A stretch of DNA of 64,000 bases from Nageia nagi (Eukaryota > Pinophyta), in the NCBI GenBank assembly GCA_050084985.1, contig JBITNC010000001.1:187178001-187242000 (forward strand). The letters are read 5' to 3'. A program made the position numbers and the translations under genes. The notes under the pieces are model-generated. The model was given only the letters and a program-made list of their open reading frames with translations. It searched no databases and was not told where the DNA came from. Below are positions 46,840 through 57,890 of the stretch, in pieces. Positions within the stretch are counted from its first letter, which is position 1. Each line of letters starts with the position of its first letter.

Positions 46840-47400
46840 TATGCTCTACAAGAACCAAGTAGACACATTTCAATTTACAAGCATAAGTAGACACATCCAC
46901 ATACCCAAGTAGTATATTTTGAAAACAAATAAATAAATGTAACATAAAACATGATAGACATGAATGCAAAATGTGTATGATGCATGATGCAAATACACTC
47001 TTATGGATTGTAATGCTTGAAGGAAATGCAATTCATGGCTATAGAAAGGATACCCTTAAATTATAATCTAATGAACCACTAGGAACCACATTTTTTTTTT
47101 ATGTTTGGCTATGTATTACAAGATTTTTTTTACCAACTTATCACTTTTGGATTGATTTTTTACTATTGGAAAATTTATGGGTTGAATAGTTACTTTCCTT
47201 CTCCAAGCTAATTTTTAGAGGATATGGTGTATTTAAATGATTTCATATTACATAATATAGTGAAAACCAAAAACAATTATATCACATCATATGGTGTATT
47301 TTAGAAGTGAATTTCAAAGCTCCCTCAAGGTATCTTACTTGGAAAAGAAGGTTAACAATGATGTATAATGATTAATCCTACGATTGCAAGATATGCAATT
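46840..47400 (+). repeat. Diverged direct duplication, copy B
   Basis: Partner of copy A, about 1.39 kb downstream at the left edges. Homology drops away at both ends. Confidence 0.7.
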
Positions 47401-47589
47401 CACATCTATAAAAAGGATGTGCAATTCATATGATGTATTTAAGTTATCACATATCATAATTTAAATAAAGTACAATAAGATTCAAATTTTATTCAAAATT
47501 ATGCTCAAATGATTTAAATATGCTCTATAGTTTCACACATTGCTCAAATGTTTCAAATATGTTCAACAATACTGCTACAACATCTCATG

Positions 47590-48756
47590 TTTTAAGATAG
47601 GAAAAAACATCTTTTTTGGGCTAGGAAATAAAGGAGTAACATATATTTTCTTGTAATGTTTCATAATCACCACACAATCTATACAACTTGACATCCACTT
47701 TATGAATAAACCTCACACTAACTTCATAATAATTTGAATGCAAAGGTACATGATGTGCTTTATCCTCATGGTTGTCACTAAGCCATATGGAATCAACCAC
47801 CACATGATTATTTGTAATCATTAAGCAAGATTTTCTATCACATTTGGAATTTGTTATTATTTACAATCCCCACATGAAAAATTATCAACCCATACAAATA
47901 CATTGTATAGCATTTAAGTTCATAGTTTTAAACTTGAGATAATAGTTATCATACCATATCTGGTAAGCCCTAGTTAGCACCTACAGAGTTATTATTTTTG
48001 GTTTGATCTAGTTGGGTATCCTATTTTGCATTGGCCTATAGAATTATGTACAAGATAATAATTTCAAATATGAATTCATGAAAAACTTAACACACTTCCA
48101 TCCATGAAACCTAGAGTGTCACATCATGCATATTTTTCTAATACTCTTCACTAACAGTTACAATCTTTGCCTCCATCTCCTCTTCAAGTACTTTCTTTAT
48201 TTTTTTCTAATTCATTATGTATGTGGTAAATTTTTACCTTACAACCATCAGTATCAATCATATCAATTGATAATACATATTTATCGATGCCTTGAACCCA
48301 ACACCCTCTTTTGGATCCTAAAACATGGGTAAGAGCACAATTAGTAACATCTTGACTTATAGAGCTCAACCTAGCATATGATTTCGAGTAAAATCACATG
48401 CATAGTTACCTTGGAACATGTTATAAAAATATTCAATAAAATAATTATTTTAAGTTAATATTTTATAAAAATAATCGATAAAATAATCATGTTATAAAAA
48501 TGATTTTCGAAGTAACTTCTGGTGACACAAAAGAGCCATCCTTTTTTTATGAGTTAACAACCATACAGATACCCCCAATAGTGGAAGATATCCATTTGGT
48601 TTTCTTTTCCTCTACAAGATATATATTTGGAGATATATGAGTATAAATTATATGATAAAATAATATAGCATAATGAATGAGTATGATAGAATACCACTTC
48701 ATACTCCAATTGAGCATATATTTTTTTGAATGATAGTGTGCATGACATGTTGTTGA
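47590..48756 (-). pseudogene. En/Spm-like (Transposase_24-like) gene, downstream half
   Basis: Minus-strand pieces in order: 48748 downwards CTLSFKKIYAQLEYEV; near 48610 RKRKPNGYLPLLG-like and WLLTHKKKDGSFVSPEV (48560-48480); then the 61-codon frame 48369-48184 with ALTHVLGSKRGCWVQGID (compare VMG-x-x-x-x-GRVRG of En/Spm-like proteins) and a helical HNELEKNKEST. Further down, the 66-codon frame 47821-47621 contains HVPLHSNYYEVSVRFIHKV and LYRLCGDYETLQENI, which resembles a DUF8039-type segment. The pieces are separated by AT-rich gaps that may be introns. The copia element at 48757 cuts it. The assignment is from family wording and is only moderate. Confidence 0.5.
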
Positions 48757-49278
48757 TGAAGTTTAAATTACCATATCATATAAAAAAAGACTTATAGAAT
48801 CATCATACATTTAAAAATGCATTACCCAAATTTAAATTTGATATAGATGTAGAAAATGTAGTGGAATTCTTACTATGATATTTTGTCAAATAGTTTGTTT
48901 TATAAGTATAGGATGAAATTTACAACTTACACCAAATGATTCCACAATCCAACCCAAACATAAGTTTGGAACACTTATTTATACATATTGATGCTAACCA
49001 ATTAAAAATAGAAAGCAAAATAGACTAGGAAAAATGAGAAAATAAAGAAAAACTACTTGGCAATTCGCCAAAACTACCCAAGAACTAATAACTTGAAATG
49101 TGACCATGTTTCAAGTTAAACATGTTGGGTGGGCTCCTTTCTACAAAATATGGGTACATTTACCAAATGTGGTGATGTTTTGTTTCCAAACATTATGGGG
49201 GGTTGCATTTCATCAAAAAGAGCAATATTTCATCTTTGTAGCTTGAATTTTGATGTTTGATGAAGTTTGTTTCCAACA
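48757..49278 (-). repeat. Copia 3' LTR (522 bp)
   Basis: On the minus strand it begins TGTTGGAAACAAACTTCATC and ends AACTTCA. Same content as the right LTR with scattered differences. Confidence 0.93.
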
Positions 49279-49290
49279 TACTCCCCCTTG
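49279..49290 (-). other. Copia polypurine tract
   Basis: Minus strand CAAGGGGGAGTA directly against the 3' LTR. Confidence 0.88.
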
Positions 49291-50521
49291 ATGGTGAGAG
49301 GGATGATAATGAGGTCTCTCAACATCAAAAACTAAGATTTAGCAAATTTTTTTGTGAAGATATTTATAATTTGGTATTTTGTATTGCAATACCTCATTTT
49401 GATCAAATTCTTCTCCACCATGTCTCTAATAAAGTGGTACTTGATATCAAAGTGTTTGAACCAAGCATGGTGGATTGGATTTTGTGCCAACTTAATGTTA
49501 CTTTGGTTGTCACAAAAAAGAGTTATAAATTATTATTGCTTCTCACCAATCTCACCAAGAACTTTTCAAATCCATAAGGCTTATGCACTAGCTAAGATTA
49601 AAGCTATATACTTAGTCTCTATAGAAGACAAAGTTACTGTAGTTTGCTTCTTAGAACTTCAAGTAATTAAACTTGTACCAAGTGAGAAGTAATTTCCACT
49701 AGTGGACTTTCAATCATCAAGATTACTCCCCTAATCATTGTTACTAAATCCAACTAGCTTCAAATTATCAGTAGATAAGTAATGAATGATAAAATATATT
49801 GTACCATGCACATACCTTAGAATTATTTTGACTACTTTCAAGTGCAAGTAAGAAGGATCAACCATGTATTAAGAAAAAAGTGATACAACATAACATATAT
49901 CTGGCCTTGTGTTACATAGGAACATTAAACTCTCCATAATGTTCCTATACTCTATTTTATTTACTTTTTCAACTCCATCATCTGAACATAAAAGCTCTCC
50001 ATGTGCAATTGGAGTAGCTATATGTTTGCATTCACTAATGCCAAACTTTTTCAACATCTCTCTAGCATAGTTGGCTTGGCAAAGAAATATCCCATCATAT
50101 GTTTAATGAATTAACTCATCAAACCCATATAATTCATATCAAATTCCTTTTTCATATCATATTTAAAAGAAACACACAATGAAGGACTACTTCCCATGAA
50201 CAACAAATCATCTACATATAAGCAAACAAGTAGAATTATTATACCTTGCTTCCTGTAGTACAAAGTGTGCTCACTCCTACTTTTTTGGAAATCACACTTG
50301 AGAAAGTAGTCATTGATTCTTGTGTACCAAGCTCTTGGAGCTTGTTTTAGCCCATATAATGCCTTTTTCAATATACAAACTTGATTTTCTTTGCCTTGAA
50401 TCTCAAAACCTTGAGGTTGTGCCACATACACTTTTTCTTCAAGATAGCCATTAAGGAATGCACTCTTCACATCCATGTGATGCAAAGTATAATTCTTTTG
50501 AGAAGCCACTGAAAGCACCAT
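49291..50521 (-). pseudogene. Copia RT C-terminal part and RNase H
   Basis: The 136-codon open frame 50521-50111 holds HHMDVKSAFLNGYLEEKVYV, ILKKALYGLKQAPRAWY and the catalytic CLYVDDLLFMGSS with both Asp intact. The 62-codon frame 50057-49869 follows (MLKKFGISECKHIATP, NTRPDICYVVSLFS). RNase H pieces continue to about 49550 (LRYVHGTIYFII, KSTSGNYFSLG, KLAQNP). Stops separate these blocks. Plus-strand frames at 49257-49692 are shadows. Confidence 0.88.
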
Positions 50522-51254
50522 TTGGATTGTCTCTTTCCTTGCAATAGAAGCAAAATTCTCCTCATAGTTTATGCCATACTTTTGTGTGAACCCTTTTCCA
50601 ATAAATTGTACTTTATACCTTTCAATGGAACCATCACTATTCCTCTTGATCTTGTAGATGCATTTACCTCCAACACATTTTCTATTTTGGGGTAGCTCAC
50701 ATAACTCCCATGTGTCATTCTTAATAATGGAGAAATCTCTTCATTCATAGCCTTCATCCACACTTTATTAGAACATGCTTGTTCAAAATAAGAAGGCTCA
50801 AAATCATCAAATTTAGTAACTTTAGAATAATTATAAACATGAGTATTGGAAGTAGAAGCCATTAAATCATAATTTACCACATCACCTTTGATCTCACCAT
50901 TGTTTTCATCTCCTAGCATTTGCAATTTTTTTAGCCTTTGTAAAGTAGCATCAAGCTCCTTATGTTGACTCCTTGTCAATCTTCTTGAAAAAATTTGGTC
51001 CAACATTTGAGAAGAGGGATGATCTTTTAACACTCTTTTACTTTTATTGATTGATTTACACTTTCACTTAGTGATGGAGGTGAATAACAACCATGTTATG
51101 GACTTGAAGATGCACTTAAAGACCTGATTTATGAAGAGGTATCATATCTAGGTTGAACTTGATCATGTGAAACATAGTTGGACTGAACACTTACTTGGTC
51201 ATTTGAAATAATTTCTTCAAACATACCATAATAAACAACAACCTTTTGGCATTT
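50522..51254 (-). pseudogene. Copia region between integrase and RT
   Basis: A 154-codon open frame (51033-50569) reads DQIFSRRLTRSQHKELDATL, ENNGEIKGDVVNYDLMAS, then PSYFEQACSNKVWMKAMNEE, the usual start of the RT block, but ends in a frameshift near LEVNAS. Stops precede it around 51040-51250. Confidence 0.8.
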
Positions 51255-52122
51255 TTAAGACTTCCAACTTCCCCCTTCATCAAAAATGGCATCTATAGAC
51301 ACCATAAGTTTGTGAGAAATTGGATTAGAATATCTATAAGTTTTGGAGTGTTCACTATGGCTAGTAAAAATACACTTCTCACTTTTAGCATCAAGCTTTT
51401 TTCTATGCTCATCATTCACATAAACATAAGTAAGAAAACTAAAAACTTTAAAATGTTTCACACTTGACTTCTTTCCAAGCCAACTTTCATAAGGAGTAAT
51501 ATTGTTCAAACTCCTTGTATAAATCTTATTTAAAATATAAATAGCATTTTGGATAGCTTCAACCCAATAAAATTTACTCAAAAATTTTGTGTGCATCATA
51601 CACCTTGCCATCTCTACCAAAGTTTGATTCTTTCTTTCAGCCACTACATTTTGTTGGGGTGTATATAGTGAATTCAATCACCTCTTAATGTTGAAATCTT
51701 TACAAAACTTTAGGAAATCATTAGAGAAAAACTCACCACCATGATAAGTTCTTAAACACTTAATTGTATACCCACTTTGATTTTCAACACTAGCTTTAAA
51801 AGTTTTGAAGAACTCAAATGCTTCATATTTGTGTTTAATAAAGAATAGCCAACAATATCTACAAAAATAATCAATAAAGGTGAAAAAAAAGAAGCTTTAC
51901 CTATACTTTGTGTTTGCATTGGTCCACAAAGATCACTATGCACCAATTGTAGAAGAGATTGGGCCCTCCATGCTTCAATATTTGGAAATTCCCCCTTGCA
52001 TGCTTTCCAAGAGAACACCCTTCACACACTTTATTAGTATTTTGAACCTTCAAAAACCATAAACAAGTGGAGAGAAAAGATTTCAAATCTAAAAATTCAC
52101 ATGGCCAAACCTCAAATGTCAT
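51255..52122 (-). pseudogene. Copia integrase
   Basis: Frames 52122-51901 and 52018-51752 give the pre-integrase zinc region (LRHLRFGH..., VCEGCSLGKHARG with the Cys pair) and LLQLVHSDLCGPMQT, the first catalytic Asp. The 140-codon frame 51677-51255 gives NSLYTPQQNVVAERKNQTLV, with the Glu kept, and AIYILNKIYTRSLNNITPYE, WLGKKSSVKHFKVF. The middle part (second Asp) is in a broken stretch near 51700. Overlapping plus-strand frames are shadows. Confidence 0.88.
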
Positions 52123-52322
52123 AAATTAGCACTATAATCAATGCTCACACAAGCAAAACATCCACCTTGCTCCACAAACTTGATGGGAAAAATCTTATTT
52201 TTATTCATTTTTACTATAGTGACTAGCCTTCCACCTATATTATTATCATAAATCTTGTACATTTTATCTTCAAAAACTAATTTATAATTATTTTCTAGAA
52301 TTTTTCCAACACTTAAAAGATA

Positions 52323-52712
52323 TTATTTCAAATTAAGAGCAAAATAAATACTTTTTACCTTCATAGTACCTTTCTTAGAATGAACTAACATGTCCCCCTT
52401 TGCAATCACCTCCAAGAGTTTTTCATTCCTAAGTTTGATGTTGGAACTAAAAGAATGATAAAGAGATGATAGAAGCTCCTTCTTTTTCATTTGGTGTGAA
52501 CAACCACTATTAAGAACCCAAGTTTCATCCTCTTCTTCTTGTGATAGAAGTGCTTTGGATCCATGATTCTCCTCTTTGACAATAGAAAGAAACAAGACAT
52601 CTTCATAGGAATATTCTTCCCCATAATTTATTGATCTACTATTTTTAGAGACTTGTTTCAGTATACACTCTCTCTCAAAATGGCCAAATTTGTTACAATG
52701 ATAGTATTGCAC
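52323..52712 (-). pseudogene. Copia zinc knuckle and protease
   Basis: A 130-codon open frame begins YYHCNKFGHFEREC: the first Cys of C-x2-C-x4-H-x4-C is Tyr. The protease motif reads ETWVLNSGCSHQM, with Asn where the catalytic Asp of W-x-L-D-S/T-G-C is expected, then the usual hydrophobic strands and a VIAKGDMLVHSKKGTMKVKS stretch. Two separate inactivating changes are therefore seen in one open frame. Confidence 0.85.
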
Positions 52713-53640
52713 ATTACTCTTGTATCTTCCTCTACCTCTAATACTATATCCCCTCTATTACTTACACTTAAACTATTGGATTTCTCACCATATAAAATTT
52801 GATCTCTTCCTCTTCATCTTCCAAAAGAGCCTCTTCTTTCTCCTCTTTCATTCTGACCTCTTCCTCTAGATCCTTTAACTTGACCTCTTCCACTAGTATT
52901 ATCATTCTCTCTAGTTGAGAATGCTTGTTCTTCACTTGTACCAACATTGGAAATTCTCAAAAATCTCTCTTATTGAGATGTGAGAAATACAAACAATTGA
53001 TCAAACTCCATAGTGGAATGATCTTTGGTTTCTTCGATTACAAGATCCACATTGTCCCATTTTGGCAATAAATTCCTCAAGACATTTTTAATTACCAAGG
53101 CTTTTTCCAAATAATCACCAAGGGTGTCCATTTTATTCTCTATGGACTTCACCCTTACACAATAATCACCCACACTCTCAGTTTCATACTGTGTGAGATT
53201 CTGAAAATCTATTCTAAGGTTCTAAAGCTTCACCTCCTTCACTTTGACACTTCCTTTGTAGCCTTATTTCAAGGATTTCCATACATCAAGATCAGTTCTA
53301 TGGGCTGAAATTCTTGGAAAAATGCTCTTATCAAGAGCATTCTAGATATGTTACAAAGCAAAAAAATTATTCTTCTTCTTCTCTTTGGTTTCCTCCTTTG
53401 CATCTTCACTCAGGACACTCCAACATCTGGCTCTTTATATCCATCTTCAACAATGTTCCACAAGTCTTTACCTTCCAAGAGAGTCATCATTCAGATGCTC
53501 CAATATTCATAATTTGATCCATCAAATTATAGAATTGGTATTGATTTTGAGTTGTTTTCCATGATAGTAGGTTTTCAACACAACTTGGATTTGCAAAAGA
53601 AATTCTTTCCAAACCATTTTCAAAACACCCATAATTTTTA
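52713..53640 (-). pseudogene. Copia gag, broken
   Basis: The 67-codon frame 53173-52970 (SIENKMDTLGDYLEKALVIK, RNLLPKWDNVDLVIEETKDH) matches the UBN2-type copia capsid wording. The N-terminal part lies at about 53570-53180 with frame breaks, beginning METTQNQYQFYNLMDQIMN. An Arg/Gly/Ser-rich basic linker precedes the knuckle. Confidence 0.78.
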
Positions 53641-53671
53641 AATCTAACAAAACTTAATGAAGATCTACTTT

Positions 53672-53682
53672 CTGTGATACCA
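53672..53682 (-). promoter_or_regulatory. Copia primer-binding site, Met tRNA type
   Basis: Minus strand TGGTATCACAG, close to TGGTATCAGAG, three bases after the 5' LTR end. Confidence 0.82.
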
Positions 53683-53685
53683 AAA

Positions 53686-54218
53686 TGAAGTTTAAATCAC
53701 TTTATCATATAGAAAAAGACTAGTAGAATCATCATACATTCACCAAACATTCATAAATATATTACACAAATTGAAATTTGACACAAATCTGGAAAATATA
53801 GTGGAATTCTTACTATTATAATTTGTTAAATAGTTTGCTTTACAAGTACAAGTTGCAATTTACAAGTTACACCTAATGATTTCACAATCCAACCTAAACA
53901 TAAGTTTGGAATAATTTTTTATGCATTAAAATGCTAACCAATTAAAAATAGTAAGCAAAACAAACTAGGAAAAATGAGAAAATGAACAAAAACTACTTGA
54001 TAGTTCATTAAAACTACCCAAGAGCTAACAGCTTGAAATGTGATAGCATTTCAGGATAAACACATTAGGTGGGCATATTTCTAACAAATGTGGGTGTGTT
54101 TCCTAAATGTGATGGATTTTTATTTCCAAACATGGTGGGGGGATCTATTTCATCAAAAAGAGCAATATTTGATCTTTGTAGCACAAATTTTGGTATCTAA
54201 TGAAGTTTGTTTCCAACA
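53686..54218 (-). repeat. Copia 5' LTR (533 bp)
   Basis: Colinear with 48757-49278. Minus-strand start TGTTGGAAACAAACTTCATT, end AACTTCA. Confidence 0.93.
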
Positions 54219-55200
54219 GTTGAGATCTAAAGTTTTGTTCCTTTTCCTAGCCATCTAAAATGTAACAAAGGAAATAGTATAGTAATTCATTAGGGAGAGT
54301 AAGCAAACTCACAAAACTCACATGAACATAATAATGATATAAACTTCCATCACAAAATGGCTAGTACTTGCCTCAATATCATTGTTGCTCCTACTTTTTA
54401 TAAATATAATTCCCAATCTTGTACTCGTAAATGAGGTGGGAAGTTTGTAATTCTATATTCATCATATTTATACATATCATAATGTAGTTTCATCAGTTAA
54501 TATTTATTATCATGCAAAAATTTTCCAATGATCAATATCATCCATTTCTTTATGTTATCTAAAATGTCACACTTTTGCTACATCAAACAATTATCTTATT
54601 AGACTACAATATTTACATAAGTATTTTAAAATGGACACTATGAAACTTTTTGGCTACTAAGTTACCTTAACCATTATCCAACACTTATTTTTAACACATT
54701 TTGGGACTTCTTTCCAATCTCTATAGGTGATAAGGACAAGCTCCCTCACTATTACCCCTAAAAAGGATGAAAAGTACTTGACATTATTTCTAATATATTG
54801 TGCAAATATATTGGTTCTGATCTCCATCTTATTTGTGTTTTTCCCCTTAAGTATCGATCTTGTGGGACCTCTCATTTTATGATGTGATGATTTGGCATCA
54901 ACATGTATATCAACATTATCACCTTCATTTCCAAAAGCATTTTCACCCTCATTTCCCAAAACATTATCACCCTCATTTTCCAAAGCATTCTCACCCTCAT
55001 TGCCCAAAGCATTCTCACCATCATTTCCTAAAGTATTCTCACCCTCATTGCCCACAACATCATCAAACTAATTATCAAAGTAATCATCAAATTCATTGTC
55101 AAAAGCATTTTTATTTACAACATTCTTCCCATTTAGTTCAATGATGGTATGACCTGCATCTTTATCAGCTTCATCAACACTATAAATCTTTCATGTTTTA
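54219..55200 (-). pseudogene. En/Spm-like (Transposase_24-like) gene, upstream half
   Basis: The 132-codon open frame 55055-54657 contains an acidic repeated N-terminus, then KSSHHKMRGPTRSILKGKNT, NVKYFSSFLGVIVRELVLIT and YRDWKEVPKCVKNKCWIMVK. The R-G-P-T-R start, the 'L-x-x-T-Y-x-x-W-x-x-V-P' core and the terminal W are the signature of plant Transposase_24 (Ptta/En/Spm) proteins. The reading continues upstream to about 55200 (VDEADKDAGHTIIELNGKNV). After the frame, AT-rich possible intron sequence leads to a short exon-like stretch MARKRNKTLDLN at 54255-54220, exactly at the copia insertion. The gene resumes at 48756. Confidence 0.6.
54913..55055 (-). repeat. In-frame 24-bp tandem repeat (GNEGENAL-type)
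   Basis: Six units of 8 codons (GNEGENTL, GNDGENAL, GNEGENAL, ENEGDNVL and so on) at the start of the Transposase_24-like frame. Acidic and low-complexity, likely a spacer that expanded by slippage. Confidence 0.88.
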
Positions 55201-55309
55201 ATGATTGATATCGCTAGAATATTTTTTGAGACATCCCTTGATACCAATTGTATTTTTCTTTTTAAGTTTTTTGGTCACCTTCATTCATGGTAATTTCCAA
55301 CTACAAGCA

Positions 55310-57890
55310 TATACCAACATTGAGAAATAGGTTTTTGCATTGAATTGTTGTGAATGCCCTAATAGGAATGTATGCAAAATATGAAAGAATACACAAGGCC
55401 TGAGAATTATATAACAAGATACATGTAGAGATAGTTTCATATAATGCAATGATCTTAGGATATGGACAAAATTGGTTTTTTGAAAAGGCTCTATAGACTT
55501 TCAAGCAAATGAAATTTTAATATGTAAAGCCAAACTTTGTAACCTTTGCCAACATTCTTCTAGCATGTGCAACCACACAAGATCTAGAAGAAGGTATGGC
55601 CATCCATCAAAGAGTAGTTGAAAATGGTTTTGTGTCAAATATTATAGTTGTGAAAGCCCTAATAGGCACATATATAAAATGTGAAAGAATACACAAGGTC
55701 TAATAATTATTTAACAACATGCAAAGAAAGTTTCATGGAATGCAATGATAATAAGATATGCACAAAATTAGTTTTCTAAAGAGGCTTTAAATACTTTTAA
55801 GAAAATGAAATTATCAGATGTAAAGCCAAAATTGGTAATATTTTCTATATTCTTTTAGCATGTGCCATCATGGGAGCTCTAGAAGAAGGTATAGAATTCT
55901 TTCAAACAGTAGTTGAAAATGGTTTTTCATCAAATGTTATGGTTGTTGAAGACCTTATAGGCATTTATGCAGCATGTGGAAGAATGCACAAGGTCTCAAA
56001 ATTGTTTAACAAGATGCAAAGATAGTTTTATGGAATGCAATGATCACTAGATATGCATAAAATTGGTTTTCTAAAAAGGCTCTAGAGAATTTTAAGATGA
56101 TGCAATTTTTATATGTAAATCCAAACTCTATAACCTTTTTCATCATTCTTCCAACATGTGCCACCATGTGAGCTCTAGAATAAGGTATAGACATCCATCA
56201 AAGAGTATTTGAAAATGGTTTTGTATTGAATGTTGTTGTTATGAAATCCTTAATAGGGTGTTTTCAAAATATTCAAGAATACATAAGGCCCAATAATTAT
56301 TTAACAAGATGCATGATGTAGGCATAACTTTATGGAATGCAATAAATTGGATGTATAGATGTGTGTACTTAGTTCTTGTAAATTTAAGACATCCCAATTC
56401 CAAATCACTAATCAAAGATATATTCTTTCTAGCACACATTCTAAATAAATCAAAAAACCTTCTTCTTTTATGCATATTCATAATTTGAATCAATATTTTT
56501 CTATAATGTATTTAATATATCTAAATATATATTTAAAAATTAATGTCATGTACTATCTCACCTCATCTCCTTTTATCTAGCCTCTATAAATTGCATGTTC
56601 TCTCTTTGTCCCTTTTGCCCAACAAAATTTGGAAGAATACATAAGGCTTGAGAATTATTTAACAAGCTACATGATGCATAAATAGTTTCATGGAATGAAA
56701 TGATCTTAAGGATATGCATAAAATGTAATTTCTAAAAAGGCTTTAGAGAATTTTAATATAATGTAATTATTTGATGCAAAACCAAAATCTCTAATCTTTA
56801 CCAACATTGTTCCAACATGTGGCACCACAAAAGCTCTAGAATAAGGTTGGAAATTTTTCAAAGAGTAGTTGAAAATGGTTGTGCATCAAAAGTTGTGGTT
56901 GTGAAAGCCATGTTATGCATGTATGAAAAATGTGTAAGAATACATAAGACCTAATAATTATTTAACAAGATGCATGATGCAGACTTCCCTTTATGGAATG
57001 CAATGAATTGGGATGTGTTGATATGTATACTTGGTGCTTGTAAATCTAATATTTTGGTTTTTGCAAGCTATATTGAGGGAGATTTGAACTTCATTACCAA
57101 CATACCCATTTAAACCCTTTAATTAGGTATGTGGATGTGTGTACTTGGTGCTTGTAAATCGAATATTATGGTTTGTGTAGGCTATCGTGAGATTTGAACT
57201 TCACTACCAAAATACCCATAAACCTTGAAAGGCATGTGTGGAAGTGTCTACTTGGTGCTTGTAAATTGAATGTTATGGTTTATGTAGGCTATCTTGAGGA
57301 AGCTTTGAACTTCACTACCAAAATACCCATAAACCCTAATTTGGGTATGTGGAAGTATCTACTTGGTGCTTGTAAATTGAATGTTATGGTTCATGCGGGC
57401 TATCTTAAGGAAGCTTTGAACTTCACTACAAAAATACCTATAAACCATGAATTAGGTGTATGCATGTGACTACTTGGTGCTTGTAAATAAAGTGTTATGG
57501 TTGTGAGCTTCTTGATATACAAGACCTGGGATTTGTTTAGCAAGATGCATAACGTAAACATAGTTTTATATTCTAAAATAATTGCACAATACAACAAAAT
57601 GATTTTTTTGAAAATTAAAGACCTATAGAGACATGATAAATGTGGAAGAATAACATAAAACCTAACATTTGTTTGACAAGATACATGACACAAAAAAGTT
57701 TAAGAGTATACAAATATTATGAGATACATAAAATGGGTTTTCTAAAAATTAAAGGCCCATAGACACATACAACATGTGGAAGATTAATGAAATACATAGG
57801 ATTTATTTGACAAGATGCATTAGGAAAATATAGTTTCATGGTACACAATGATTGCAAGATTCATGGGTTTTCTAAAATAATGTAGAAAAA
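55310..57890 (+). pseudogene. Pentatricopeptide-repeat (PPR) pseudogene
   Basis: Repeated phrases define a PLS-class PPR gene: VNALIGMYAKYERIHKA, LYNKIHVEIVSYNAMILGYG, ALxTFKQMKF, VKPNFVTFANILLACATTQD, LEEGMAIHQRVVENGF. Then a second and a third set appear (55650-55760, 55930-56060), with more remnants after 56630 and again at 57540-57880 (LFSKMHNVNIVLYSKII, FDKMH-ENIVSWYTMIARF). Such proteins normally bind organelle RNA. Stops and frame changes occur in every repeat. An unrelated-looking ~280-bp stretch (56355-56630) interrupts the array. Minus-strand frames across this region are shadows. Confidence 0.85.
57003..57515 (+). repeat. Tandem E-domain-like module, about 111-bp unit
   Basis: ACTTGGTGCTTGTAAAT starts at 57029, 57143, 57250, 57361 and 57472 (spacings 114, 107, 111, 111). 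Two full copies and part of a third stay open in the 91-codon frame 57194-57469, encoding LLGACKLNVMVYVGYLEEAL, NFTTKIPIN and so on. This wording matches the L2-S2/E region that follows the last PPR of PLS proteins (KMPIKPD-VW-LLGAC). Confidence 0.88.

Larger units (their letters stand above)
48757..54218 (-). mobile_element. Ty1/copia retrotransposon, complete borders
   Basis: LTRs at 48757-49278 (3', left) and 53686-54218 (5', right) are colinear and end TG...CA. Both flanks carry GTTGA (48752-48756 and 54219-54223), a perfect 5-bp target duplication. The minus-strand interior has a Met-tRNA primer site, gag, knuckle, protease, integrase, RT and RNase H in copia order, and a polypurine tract by the 3' LTR. 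Frames are interrupted and two catalytic or metal sites are lost, so it is inactive. It is inserted in an older En/Spm-like gene. Confidence 0.95.

Noticed and set aside
49257-49692. Two overlapping plus-strand frames over 100 codons
   Set aside because: Antisense to copia RNase H, which is the better supported reading.
54860-55144. 94-codon His/Pro-rich plus-strand frame
   Set aside because: Antisense of the 24-bp acidic repeat; its HPHFPKH pattern is an artefact of that repeat.
55301-57693. Several minus-strand frames of 60-97 codons
   Set aside because: Antisense shadows of the PPR pseudogene.
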